Below, one piece after another: positions 38,654-47,825 of a DNA stretch of 64,000 nucleotides; the first letter of the stretch is position 1; each line of letters begins with the position of its first letter. The translations under genes were made by a program, and so were the position numbers. Under the pieces are notes generated by a model. The model had not been told where the DNA came from. It did no database searches and saw only the letters and a program-made list of their open reading frames with translations. The DNA is from Candidatus Villigracilis proximus (GTDB lineage: Bacteria > Chloroflexota > Anaerolineae > Anaerolineales > Villigracilaceae). Where the stretch lies: the NCBI GenBank assembly GCA_016715195.1, contig JADKBB010000003.1, positions 1 through 64,000 of the forward strand, read 5' to 3'.

Positions 38654-39918
38654 TCAACAACATTCGCTATCCAACCTTGCGTCTCGGCAAAACCTCAATT
38701 GACCTGTTCCCCTTCTGGATCGGGTTGCTCAGCATTGGCTTCCTCTTTGGCTTGGTCGGTGCATTCGTCGTCCTGCGAGATGGCTTGGATGTCACCGGAC
38801 TTTCAAACGCCGTCCCTTGGGGTCTATGGATCTCCATTGACCTTTCTGCCATCTCCATGGGCGGAAGCGCCTTCGTCTTTGGCGTCATCGTTTACATCCT
38901 GCGCATCAAACGCTTTGAAGTGATCGGCAAGCTCGCCGTCCTGCTCGGCTTTTTGGGGTACTCTACAGCCGGTATGGTGCTGCTCTTTGACCTGGGTCAG
39001 CCCTTGCGCTTCTGGCACCCCATCGTCTTTTGGCAGCCACACTCCCTGCTTTGGGAAGTCACCATGTGTGTTGTACTTTACCTCAACGTATTGCTGGCAG
39101 AGTTATTGCCCATCGTGCTTGAGCATCCCATTTTCAAGACCCACCCCTGGCTGACGCGTTATCGTTTGCTTGGCAATTTGATGAACAAAGTTTATAGCTT
39201 CTCTGCCTGGCTGCATAAAGCCGGTCCCATTCTCGCTATTGCCGGGCTTACACTCTCCCTGCTCCATCAAGCATCACTAGGTGCCACCTACTCCGTACTT
39301 GCCGGACGCGGCATCTGGTTCAACCAAAGCGCACCTGTCCAATTCGTCTTATCCGCCATGAGCGGCGGCATTGCGCTATTGTTCATTACCAGCGTGTTCA
39401 TTTTCCGAGTCATGCGCTCGGGTATGGTCAGTGACTCCGCGCTGTATGATGTGGCGCGTCTTGCAGGCGGCATCACTTTGCTCCTCACCTACCTGCGCGT
39501 CTGGGATTGGGCAGTCACCAACTACTACAGCTTCGACCGCGAGATATTCCTGCAAACCCAAATCCTCGATACCATCGCCCCCTACTCACTCACCTTCTGG
39601 CTGGGGCAGGCGTTACTTCCGGTCATCGCGGGTTCCATTCTTCTTGCGGCAAAAAGCATCAAGAACTTCCGCTACCTCATGGCTGTCGCGGTCATTCCGA
39701 TCATCGCAGCCATCATCACCCGCTGGAACTATAACTTTGCCGGTCTGATCGCCTCTATTTCTTACGATCCATTCACGCCAAACATCGTGCTAAATTCCTA
39801 TACACCTACCTGGGTCGAGTTTGCAGTTGGCACCATGGTCATCTGCTATTGGATGTTGGCGTTCAGCCTTGCCGCGCGCTTCCTGCCTTTCAAATCAAGT
39901 CACGACCATCACGAGTAA
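38650..39918 (+). CDS. nrfD: NrfD-family quinone-interacting membrane subunit
   Basis: A 422-residue polytopic protein with about ten transmembrane helices and NrfD-like passages (PWGLWISIDLSAISMGGSAF, DLGQPLRFWHPIVFWQPHS, LSLLHQASLGATY). NrfD proteins exchange electrons between the quinone pool and a periplasmic-side iron-sulfur partner. With the ferredoxin and two cytochromes, this forms a minimal quinol:cytochrome module. Direction of electron flow is unknown. Confidence 0.93.
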   Translation: MINNIRYPTLRLGKTSIDLFPFWIGLLSIGFLFGLVGAFVVLRDGLDVTGLSNAVPWGLWISIDLSAISMGGSAFVFGVIVYILRIKRFEVIGKLAVLLGFLGYSTAGMVLLFDLGQPLRFWHPIVFWQPHSLLWEVTMCVVLYLNVLLAELLPIVLEHPIFKTHPWLTRYRLLGNLMNKVYSFSAWLHKAGPILAIAGLTLSLLHQASLGATYSVLAGRGIWFNQSAPVQFVLSAMSGGIALLFITSVFIFRVMRSGMVSDSALYDVARLAGGITLLLTYLRVWDWAVTNYYSFDREIFLQTQILDTIAPYSLTFWLGQALLPVIAGSILLAAKSIKNFRYLMAVAVIPIIAAIITRWNYNFAGLIASISYDPFTPNIVLNSYTPTWVEFAVGTMVICYWMLAFSLAARFLPFKSSHDHHE

Positions 39919-39931
39919 ATGACGTACCAAC

Positions 39932-39966
39932 AAAATGCCCGGGAGATTATCTCTTCCGGGCATTTT
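39932..39966 (+). terminator. Intrinsic terminator after nrfD
   Basis: AAAATGCCCGG pairs with CCGGGCATTTT around a short loop and is followed by a T run. It lies 14 nt after the nrfD stop codon and closes the cytochrome operon. Confidence 0.8.
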
Positions 39967-40113
39967 TGATTCATGCAAAAAACACCCTCGTTCCCCGCCT
40001 GAAACCGATATTACACTTCAAACCTCATCTCTACTTTGACAACTATCTCAGGTTGAAATTATGGTCTTTTGTCTCTATAATGAATATGTACCGTGAACAT
40101 CGGAGAATCCAAC

Positions 40114-41052
40114 GTGGACATTCGCAAAATTGAAACCTTTCTATGCGCGGCAGAAAATTGCAGCCTCTCTGAAGCTGCAAAACAACTGCATCTAAGCCAA
40201 CCGGCAGTCAGTCACCAGATCAAATTACTCGAAGAAGAACTGGACGTCAAATTATTCCTCCGCACCAACACCGGATTGACCTTGACCGAGGCGGGGCATC
40301 TTCTCCTTCCATTAGCGCATCAACTCATAAACGACACGAATGAACTAAAAGAAATGATGTCTTCCTTAAAAAATCTTGGGACAGGAGATCTGCAAATCGC
40401 CTGCAGTTCAACCAGTGGACGTTTCGTCCTGCCGCTTATTGTTGCCCGCTTTCGAATCGCATATCCGGGTGTTCATGTTCGCATCCTGGCATGTCAGCCT
40501 AAAAATATGGTTGCAAAACTACTGGAAAATCAAGCGCACCTTGGCATCGTCAGCTCAGAACCGATTGAGGCAGGGCTGCAAGCTCAGGAATTCTTCCGTG
40601 ACCCCATCAGCCTGGTAGTTCCTAAAGGCCATCGCTGGGCGAATGGAAACTCAATTGACCCCGCCGATATTATTCAAGAAAATATCATCATCCGCGAAGA
40701 GACATCCGGCACACGACGCGTCATGCTGGAAGAACTGGCGAAATTTGATATCGATATGGAAGACCTGAATGTTTTTCTGGAAGTGGGAAATGTGGAAGCC
40801 GTCCTCGAACTGGTCGCAAACGGATATGGCATCTCCTTCGTGTCTGGATTAGCCAGCCGTTATCTGCGTCAACTGGGACGAATCGTAAGCATACCAGTCA
40901 ATGGATTAGATATGATCCGTGTAAACTACATGGTGCGAAAAAAAACATCCCCGCCTCACCGAGCCAGAGATGTTTTTTGGGGCTTCATCCACACGCCTGA
41001 AAATGCAGATCTGATCCATCCACGCATGGACTCCAGGGAAGCAACCCCTTAA
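40114..41052 (+). CDS. LysR-family transcriptional regulator
   Basis: A 312-residue regulator with an N-terminal winged helix-turn-helix (SLSEAAKQLHLSQPAVSHQIK) and a C-terminal effector-binding domain. GTG 40114 has CGGAG eight bases upstream and gives the usual LysR N-terminus (DIRKIETFLCAAEN); an in-frame GTG at 40093 is also possible. Its targets may include the flanking cytochrome or hydrogenase operons, but this is only positional. The last codons overlap the convergent small membrane gene. Confidence 0.92.
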   Translation: MDIRKIETFLCAAENCSLSEAAKQLHLSQPAVSHQIKLLEEELDVKLFLRTNTGLTLTEAGHLLLPLAHQLINDTNELKEMMSSLKNLGTGDLQIACSSTSGRFVLPLIVARFRIAYPGVHVRILACQPKNMVAKLLENQAHLGIVSSEPIEAGLQAQEFFRDPISLVVPKGHRWANGNSIDPADIIQENIIIREETSGTRRVMLEELAKFDIDMEDLNVFLEVGNVEAVLELVANGYGISFVSGLASRYLRQLGRIVSIPVNGLDMIRVNYMVRKKTSPPHRARDVFWGFIHTPENADLIHPRMDSREATP

Positions 41053-41339
41053 ACCTCCTGCCCTTTTTGCATGATATCGCAGTGAACAACAAAAAAACCA
41101 ATGATGAAACTGAACACCATGCAGCCACCCCAAAAGAATGGAGTGAGATTAACTGCTACCACACCCGTCAAACCGAGAATCGGCAACAACACAGCAGTCG
41201 CCAGCAACAATAGTCCGACTGATTTGAACAGTGTCGGATATTGCACACGAATAAAATCACAAAGCTTTGAACGATTACTCTGGGTCGCAAACCCCAAAAT
41301 CGCTCCACCAATCAATCCTGCGAAAAGTGATACTGCCAT
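41049..41339 (-). CDS. Small membrane protein, possibly YeeE/YedE-like
   Basis: A 96-residue protein with three hydrophobic segments (LFAGLIGGAILGFATQSN, LLLLATAVLLPILGLTGVV and FFWGGCMVFSFIIGFFVV). ATG 41339 has AAGGAGG upstream. The GFATQ-x-RSKLC pattern recalls half-size YeeE/YedE sulfur-compound transporters, but the second half of such proteins is absent, so this is tentative. Its stop overlaps the end of the LysR gene by four bases on the opposite strand. Confidence 0.55.
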   Translation of the reverse strand: MAVSLFAGLIGGAILGFATQSNRSKLCDFIRVQYPTLFKSVGLLLLATAVLLPILGLTGVVAVNLTPFFWGGCMVFSFIIGFFVVHCDIMQKGQEV

Positions 41340-41919
41340 GGTATTCCTCCTTGATGTCAAGGAAAATCTAAAATCACATAATCATCAGTAAAGCGCTCAT
41401 TGACATCGCCTCTTCCCGCTTTACCCGCATTTTCAGCATAGCCCATACAACACGTGTCTGCCAGTATTGAATGTCATTCCCGGCATAAAGAAAAAAAATG
41501 GCAGGCCATAAAAAAGAACTATACCCAGAAAATTCTGCAAGCACGGGTTTTATTCTAAACAAACTCAACTCACCCCCATTTCGAATCAAGAACACACGCA
41601 GCGTTTGTTTGCGTCCAATTTTTTAAACTGTGAAGCGGCTTGCTAATTAACCCAAGTTGCTACCTTGAAATTGATTCATCTTGTCAGACCCGTTTTTGCC
41701 ACGAACACTTGCGCCGAGCGCCAGTGCGGTGTTACACGGATTTTCGCGAATTCAAGAAAAAATCTAGCAACCTGACAGTTTTAAAATTAGGACGCAGATG
41801 AACGCTGAAAACGCTGATAAAAAACCTTTTTGCCGATGGCTTTTGAAAAATCTGTGTAAATTAGCGAAATCCGTGGCGATGGTTTTTGGACTTCCTGGCA
41901 TGGTGACAACTTGGGTTAA
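41340..41919. other. 580-bp spacer between small membrane gene and hydrogenase protease
   Basis: An open frame of 73 codons on the minus strand (41374-41595) has no ribosome site or family resemblance and is not called. The part from about 41690 to 41905 is a low-complexity dispersed repeat. No promoter was recognised. Confidence 0.5.
41690..41905. repeat. Dispersed intergenic repeat block
   Basis: Contains CACGGATTTTCGCGAATT, GACGCAGATGAACGCTGAAA, and ATCTGTGTAAATTAGCGAAA. These are recognisable as degenerate copies of a widespread intergenic repeat style with ACGGATT, GCAGATGAA and TCTGTGTAAA words. It follows the last gene of the hdr-mvh operon. Confidence 0.55.
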
Positions 41920-42393
41920 TTAATAAAATTGAAAATTCCGATCAAGCACGCCCAGCACAAACTTGACCGCCAGCGGAACAGCTTCTGCGATCGGCGGCGA
42001 TAATTCTTCGCTAAAATCATAAACGCGATTTGTGGCAATTCCAACCACTGTGATGTCATCAGGCAAAGGTGCGCCCATTGACCTGCCCAATTCAATCGCA
42101 TTCTGCAAAGATGTATCATGCGTGCTCGTCGTATGAAAAGCCGAATAATTGGGCAGGTCACTTAACTTTAAAACCAAAATTGAGCCAACCGGCTCCTCCA
42201 ACGCCAACGCATCAATCAGAATGGCGCGTTCATAACCAATGAGATGTTCCATCAAACTGATGCCGCCCAGCGAAAGACAATCCACGCTTACGTTCTGACA
42301 CGCAGGATTCTTTTTCACTTCTTCCGCGACTCTCCAACCAACCCCATCATCACCGAGGATGGGATTTCCCAACCCGATCACCAATGTTTTCAT
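41920..42393 (-). CDS. Hydrogenase maturation protease
   Basis: A 157-residue member of the HycI/HyaD/FrhD endopeptidase family. The motif GLGNPILGDDGVGW at the N-terminus carries the metal-sensing acid (Asp in GDDG), and a second acid lies in ILIDALALEE; the His in the THDTS segment is the third usual ligand. It would trim the C-terminus of the MvhA large subunit after nickel insertion. It is 41 nt behind mvhA on the same strand. Confidence 0.92.
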   Translation of the reverse strand: MKTLVIGLGNPILGDDGVGWRVAEEVKKNPACQNVSVDCLSLGGISLMEHLIGYERAILIDALALEEPVGSILVLKLSDLPNYSAFHTTSTHDTSLQNAIELGRSMGAPLPDDITVVGIATNRVYDFSEELSPPIAEAVPLAVKFVLGVLDRNFQFY

Positions 42394-42434
42394 GATAGAC
42401 CCTCGCTTCTTTCCTGCCTGTTAACTGATTCTGT

Positions 42435-43901
42435 TTAACAAAACTGTTTCAACACTTTGACAGGGTTCGCATCCGCGTCACGAATGGTAACCTCCAAAGG
42501 CATTTGTCCCGGCAAGGAATGAGTGGCACACCCAAAGCATGGATCATAGGAACGAAAAGCCATTTCCACCATGTTAAGCAGACCTTCATTCACGACGCCG
42601 TTTTTGATGAGACTCGCCGCCGCCTTGTGCGTGGACATTTGGATCGGGGCATAGTTGTTGGTGGTGCCAACGATGAGATTCACTTTGGTTACAAGTCCCC
42701 GCTCATCGGTCCAGTAATGATGCGTGAGCGTGCCGCGCGGCGCCTCAACGATGCCAATCCCCTCTGTCGGAATTTGAGTCGGCCTGGTGTGAAAATCCGC
42801 AGATGTGATCTCGGGGTCAGTTGCCAACTCCACCCAGCGTTCGGCGGCGTAGAGCAATTCGATCAATCGCGCCCAATGTGTGGCAAGACGTTGATGCACA
42901 GGCTTGCCGCCGAGCGTGGCATAAAATCTTTCATATTCTTCCTGCGCACGCGGCGTTGCCATGCCATCCGATGCGTTGAGACGTGAAAGCGGAGTTGCCA
43001 TATAGACACCCGAATCTACGCCATCTACAAAACCTTTCCAGCCCACCTTTTTGAGATATGGGAATTTGAGATAGGTCCACGGCTCAACGTGCTCGGCTAT
43101 ATGTTCGGCATAATCTTTCGGCGCGTATTTGATAAATTCTTTTCCATTCGGGTCCACCACACGGACATTGCCGTTATAGAAATTAATTTTGTTATTTTCA
43201 TCCACCATGCCCATGTAATAGGTGTGATGGGTGTACACATCGCCGAGAATCAGATCAACATATTCCTTGTTGCCAAGCACAATGTCATTGAAAAGTTTGA
43301 GGCTGAATTGTGCGAAGTCAATTGCCCAGCGGCCCATCTCTTCGATCTCTTTGCGCTGTTCTTTCGTAATGCCCTTGGTCATGCCGCCGGGGATGGATGT
43401 GCATGGATGGACTTTGCGCCCGCCGATCATCTCAACGACGGTGTGCCCATATTTACGCATTTGAATCACTTTGCCGCCGATCTCCAATCCCACCTTATGA
43501 ATAACGCCCAGAATATTTCGTTCGGCAATGGGTGCATCTGGCCCCATTACAAAATCGGGGCCGCCGAGCGCATAGAAGTGCGTCGTGTGATCGGTGCAAT
43601 AGAATGCCATGTAAAGCAATTCACGCAACAACTTTGCTGTGCGCGGCGGGTCAACATGATAGGCCATGTCTCCAGCCTTGGATGCCGCCATATTATGCGC
43701 TTCGGGGCAGACCCCGCAAATACGGTTGGTGATCAACGGCATTTCCTCAATGGGACGTCCGACACAGAATCTCTCAAATCCGCGCAGTTCGGGAATCTGA
43801 AAATAGGTATTGGCGACATTACCACTGTCATCCAAAAATATCTCAATCTTGCCGTGGCCTTCGAGACGGGTAATGGGGTCGATGGTGATGCGTTGAGTCA
43901 T
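42435..43901 (-). CDS. mvhA: F420-non-reducing [NiFe]-hydrogenase large subunit
   Basis: A 488-residue group 3c hydrogenase large subunit, frame intact. Nickel ligands are in the two classical motifs: RICGVC (about residues 61-66) and DPCFGC near the C-terminus. The residues after the His in DPCFGCATH form a short tail that the neighbouring protease should remove. The N-terminus ITIDPITRLEGHGKIEI is diagnostic. ATG 43901 has GGAG upstream. It oxidises H2 in the cytoplasm in complex with MvhG, MvhD and HdrABC. Confidence 0.95.
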   Translation of the reverse strand: MTQRITIDPITRLEGHGKIEIFLDDSGNVANTYFQIPELRGFERFCVGRPIEEMPLITNRICGVCPEAHNMAASKAGDMAYHVDPPRTAKLLRELLYMAFYCTDHTTHFYALGGPDFVMGPDAPIAERNILGVIHKVGLEIGGKVIQMRKYGHTVVEMIGGRKVHPCTSIPGGMTKGITKEQRKEIEEMGRWAIDFAQFSLKLFNDIVLGNKEYVDLILGDVYTHHTYYMGMVDENNKINFYNGNVRVVDPNGKEFIKYAPKDYAEHIAEHVEPWTYLKFPYLKKVGWKGFVDGVDSGVYMATPLSRLNASDGMATPRAQEEYERFYATLGGKPVHQRLATHWARLIELLYAAERWVELATDPEITSADFHTRPTQIPTEGIGIVEAPRGTLTHHYWTDERGLVTKVNLIVGTTNNYAPIQMSTHKAAASLIKNGVVNEGLLNMVEMAFRSYDPCFGCATHSLPGQMPLEVTIRDADANPVKVLKQFC

Positions 43902-43934
43902 AATATCTCCAGTTTTGGCAGGACGGGGAGATTG

Positions 43935-43984
43935 GTAATTAGTAACTGGTAATTACCAATCTCCAATTACCAGTTGCTAATTAC
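43935..43984. repeat. Near-perfect inverted repeat upstream of mvhA
   Basis: Two 20-nt arms (43935-43954 and 43965-43984) match as inverted copies with one mismatch and enclose ten bases. The right arm covers the stop codon of the small gene before mvhA. The structure could act as an mRNA hairpin between cistrons that tunes mvhA levels, or be a dispersed TAATTA-type repeat. Confidence 0.8.
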
Positions 43985-44232
43985 TTTTCCAGAGACGAAG
44001 CATCGTCATGCAAATCTTTAATGAAGTGTGCGCGTGCTTCAACCTCTTCCAATTTGAGCGAAGCATACTGAGAGGCTTCCTTCATCAATTGCTCCGCTAC
44101 ATCGACCGGCAATTTCTTGAAATCTTCCATTGAATAGCCCTTTGCACGAAGATATTCTTCGATGAGGGTGGATTCCAAAAAAGCATTGCGGTCTTCATAG
44201 GGTTCAGATTTTTCTGTCTGTTTTGTAGTCAT
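43981..44232 (-). CDS. Small conserved-looking protein between mvhG and mvhA
   Basis: An 83-residue, highly charged, soluble protein. The start is ATG 44232, with AAAGGAG at a good distance; a longer reading to 44271 lacks one. It is predicted mainly helical (AFLESTLIEEYLRAKGY, KKLPVDVAEQLMKEASQYASLKLEEVEARAHFIK). No Cys, so no cluster ligands. I do not recognise a family. Its place inside the hydrogenase operon suggests an accessory or chaperone role (inference). Confidence 0.7.
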   Translation of the reverse strand: MTTKQTEKSEPYEDRNAFLESTLIEEYLRAKGYSMEDFKKLPVDVAEQLMKEASQYASLKLEEVEARAHFIKDLHDDASSLEK

Positions 44233-44281
44233 GTCAATCTCCTTTTGAAAGGATGAAGAGAGTATATTCATCCTTCATAAT

Positions 44282-45275
44282 TCAACCTTTAATTTTCCAC
44301 GCTTCTCTATTTGCCTTAAGTAATGACCCCGCCAAATTGAATCGATACACCTGTCCCGTCGGGTCAGGGATGCCATCGAGGATATGCTCAATCTCCTCGG
44401 GTGTGTTCGCGTCAATGACAGATGAAAACGCAGTAATGAGACGCGCGCCGTAATCCATCACGCCGTCGGCAGGACCGTAACAGCCGATACACTGCGCCCC
44501 CGCCTGCGGACAACGCGCATTGCATCCACTGCGTGTGGCGGGCCCATTGCACGGAATCCCCTGTTCAAGCAAACATAAATTCGGGTCAACTGGCGCAATA
44601 TCCTGAATGCGTTTGAATTCCTTGATGAATTTCACATTCCGCGCCCGTGGACATTCATCGCACACGGTTGAATCTCCACAACCGATGACCGAGCCTTTTG
44701 GCGGCAATTCCGCTTCTCCCTTCACAACTTTGATGACCAGATCGATCACCGCCGCAATTTGATGACTTTCAGGCGGGCAGCCCGGCATAAAGTAATCCAC
44801 ATCTACAACGTTCTCGAGCGGACGAACGATTCTGGAAAGGGTTGGGATATGCAATTCGCCTTCGGGCACGTCATAACTTGTGCGCGGATAAATCTCATTC
44901 GGGTTATCGGTCGTGAGGGTATTGAACGCCGTGTGGACAATGTCACCTACAGGACTGAGATTTGCCAGTCCGGGGAATGCATCCCTCACAAGCGCATGAC
45001 CCGAACGCCACGAGTATCTTGGATTTCTGCCGCAACAACTTGGCGATGTGCTCATTCTCATCATTGCGGATTCCGCCATTAAAGAGAGTCAGCAGGATCG
45101 AGCCGTCTTCCATCGCTTCCACATCTTTGTATTTCGCATCCATTGCCACAGGCCAGAAGACGACATCAAAGTTCGCGTCCACATCCAGAATCTTTTCATG
45201 GGTATTCAGCACAGCAATTTCACATCCACCGCAGGAGGCAGCCCAGTACATGGCGAATTTGGGTTTTGTGGTCAT
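44282..45275 (-). CDS. mvhG: F420-non-reducing hydrogenase small subunit, one frameshift
   Basis: The small subunit carries three iron-sulfur clusters of the hydrogenase. The N-terminus shows WAASCGGCEIAVL and FGSCACEGC; the C-terminal part shows MPGCPPES, VCDECPR, and a cluster of cysteines (PCNGPATRSGCNARCP, then CIGCYGPADGV). The two parts are in different frames joined near 44977, where a C run makes IPG read as IPR-TG. ATG 45275 overlaps the mvhD stop codon (ATGA) with GGAGG upstream. About 330 residues in all. Confidence 0.85.
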
Positions 45276-45762
45276 GCTGACACCTCCATTTCCTGACCAT
45301 GGACAACGGACGATAGACCATCGTCCACGGTCTGTGGTCTGTCGTCCGCTTTTCCCCAATTCAGCGGTCCCAACTTCCGTATCTCTTCCACAAACGCAGT
45401 CGTCTCCGCCGCGAACCTTGCGCCTTCCGCCGCGCTGGCCCAAACGAGTTTCACGCGTTCAGGTTCTATGCCTAATCCAGCCAATACACGCTTAAGCAAG
45501 AGATAACGGCGCAATGCTTTGTAATTCTGTTCGATGTAATGACACTCTCCAGGGTGGCAGCCCGTGATCATCACACCGTCTGCTCCGTCTGAAAGAGCAC
45601 GCAGCACAAAGGTAGGGTCGAGGCGGCCTGAACACATCAAGCGGATGAGTCTCACATTCGGGGCATACTTCATGCGCGCCGTCCCCGCCAAATCGAAGCG
45701 CGATAACTGCACCAGTTGCAGGTGAAGCCGATAATGGTGGGTTCGAAATGTTCATTGTCCAT
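45272..45762 (-). CDS. mvhD: MvhD electron-transfer subunit, one frameshift
   Basis: A protein of about 163 residues that passes electrons from the hydrogenase to HdrA through one [2Fe-2S] cluster. The first 20 or so residues (ATG 45762, EPTIIGFTCNWCSYR) are in one frame; the rest (FDLAGTARMKYAPNVRLIRL, MCSGRLDP, GCHPGECHY) in another, joined near 45706. Cysteines C-x2-C, C-S-G-R and the C-H-P-G-E-C group are those of the MvhD family. The last 25 residues come from an inverted repeat (45307-45348) and look non-native. Ends ATGA with mvhG. Confidence 0.8.
45307..45348. repeat. Inverted repeat inside the 3' end of mvhD
   Basis: Arms CGGACGATAGACC (45307-45319) and GGTCTGTCGTCCG (45336-45348) pair with one mismatch. 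The element is read through as coding sequence near the end of mvhD and resembles short dispersed repeats. Confidence 0.7.
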
Positions 45763-45804
45763 AAGTGTTCTCCACGCAAGAAAAGATGAAGAATGAAATG
45801 GTAC

Positions 45805-47825
45805 TCACGTCTCACTTTTACGCTTCTTCACGGCAGTCATCTCCAAATTTTTCAACATCAACCCATCGATCTGCGCGATGATCTGTTCATTGCTAAAGCC
45901 CGTGCCGCTGATCGCGCCTGCGGGACAAGCCGCCACGCACGTTCCGCAGCCCTGACACAGCGCGGGATTGATATAGGATACTTTGTCATCTTCAATGAAC
46001 GAGATCGCGTTGAACGGACATAGTCCATTGCAGATTTTGCAGCCTGAACATTTTTCTTGATCCACCGTGGCTTTGATCGGTTCCAGCGCAACTTCCTTTT
46101 GCAAGATCTTATCCAACACACGTGCCGAAGCCGCCGCGCCCTGCGCCACACTGGACGGAATATCTTTTGGCCCTTGCGCGCAACCAACGATGTAAATACC
46201 TTCGGTCATCGTGGCAACGGGGTCAAGCTTGGGATGTTTCTCTGTGAACCAGCCATCCATTGAGCAGGAAATGCCAAATAACTTTCCAACTTCTTTTGCA
46301 TCGTGGCGCGGCTGCAATCCACTGGAGAGGATGACCATATCCACGGGAATGCGGCGCTGCTTACCCGCCAGCGTATCTTCCACTTGAATGATGAGCTTTC
46401 CTTTTTCACGTTCATTGCGCGCCGCGTCTGTGACCTCGGCCACTTTGCCGCGCACGAAGAGCGTTCCTTCTTCCAACACACGTTGATAGAACTCATCATA
46501 GGCTTTGTATGCCGTGCGCATGTCGATGTAGAAGTTGTAGACAGTCGCCAGTTCGTTCATGCACGAGATGCGCGAATTTCAACCCTGCATACAGCAGATA
46601 ACCGAACAGTAATTGTTGAAATTCTTATCACGCGACCCCACGCAATGGATAATGCCCACGCTCTTTGGTGTGGTCTTTCCATCGCGCAAAACGATATTGC
46701 CAGAGGTCGGCCCCGCTGCATTGGACAATCTTTCAAACTCCAAACTCGTGAACACGTTCGGCAAACGTCCATAGCCATAGTTGCTCACGCGCCGCGCATC
46801 GAACAGGTCATAGCCTGTGGCAAGCACGATATTGCCAACATCAATGTTTATTAATTCATCCTGTTGATTAAAGTCAATCGCACCCGTCGGACAGAATTTT
46901 TCGCAAGCCTTGCATGTGCCTTTGATGAAGTACGTGCAGTTCTCTTTGTCCATCACGGGGAAATTCGGCACGGCCTGCGCGAACGGCGTGTACACGGCCT
47001 TGCGATATCCAAGCCCTGCTTCGTACACTTCATCAATCACTTTCTTCGGGCACTTCTCCTGACAGATCCCGCAGCCTGTACAAAGCGCTTCATTGATAAA
47101 ACGCGCCTTCTTTTTAATCGTCACATGGAAGTTGCCCACAAAGCCTGTCACCTTTTCAACTTCACTCCACGTCAGCAATGTGATGTTCGGATGAGTCCCC
47201 GCTTCGACCATGCGCGGCGTGAGAATACACGCCGAACAATCCAACGTCGGGAAAGTTTTATCGAACTGTGCCATGTGTCCGCCAATGGACGGTTCGCGCT
47301 CCACCAGATACACATGGAATCCCGCATTCGCAATTTCCAACGCAGATTGAATGCCCGCAATGCCGCCGCCCACCACCAACGTATTCGGATTGATCGGGAC
47401 TCTGATCTCATCCAGCGCGGCATTCTCGATCACTCTCGACACCGCGCCTGATACAACAGCCTTGGCTTTTGCCGTCGCGACAGCTTTATCTGAATGCACC
47501 CACGAAACCTGCTCGCGGATCGAAGCCAGCTCCACCAAATACGGATTCAACCCCGCGTTCTTCGCCGCCGTGCGGAACGTCTTTTCATGCAAGTGCGGTG
47601 AACAAGCCGCCACAACCACACGTGTCAGTCCCAACTCTTTTATATCTTTTGTAATCAACTCCTGCCCGAGGCTGGAGCACATAAATTTATATTCACGCGC
47701 GATGATCACGCCCTGCCGCCCAAGCTTTTCAGCAGCCCAGTTTGCGACATCAACGACATCCACTGTGCCTGCGATGTTCGACCCGCAGTGACAGACATAG
47801 ACCCGGGACTTCGTTTGCCGCTCAT
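45805..47825 (-). CDS. hdrA: Heterodisulfide reductase subunit A, three frameshifts
   Basis: HdrA is the FAD-containing core of the Hdr/Mvh complex and the site of flavin-based electron bifurcation. Motifs: CHCGSN near the N-terminus, FAD-binding VVGGGIAGIQSALEIA, CTGCGICQEKCP, CKACEKFCP, FNNYCSVICCMQG, and C-terminal clusters CSGCKICNGLCP and CQGCGTCVAACP. Three joins are needed. Near 47808, RSP must become RSR-VYVCHCGSN. Near 46591 the frame after CCMQG must shift to read LKFAHLVHERT. Near 46551 it must return to read ATVYNFYIDMR. ATG 47825 has AGGAGG upstream. About 670 residues, the normal length. Confidence 0.85.

Noticed and set aside
41374..41595. 73-codon open frame on the minus strand
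   Set aside because: No ribosome site, no recognisable domain, and it borders a repeat block.
43089..43952. Plus-strand open frame opposite mvhA
   Set aside because: Shadow of the intact hydrogenase large-subunit gene; no motif or start signal.
46561..46600. In-frame TGA within hdrA between CCMQG and the later reading, as possible selenocysteine
   Set aside because: Reading straight through gives NSRISC, unlike HdrA. A shifted frame gives LKFAHLVHERT, which fits the family, and the frame returns 40 bases later, so two indels explain the site better.
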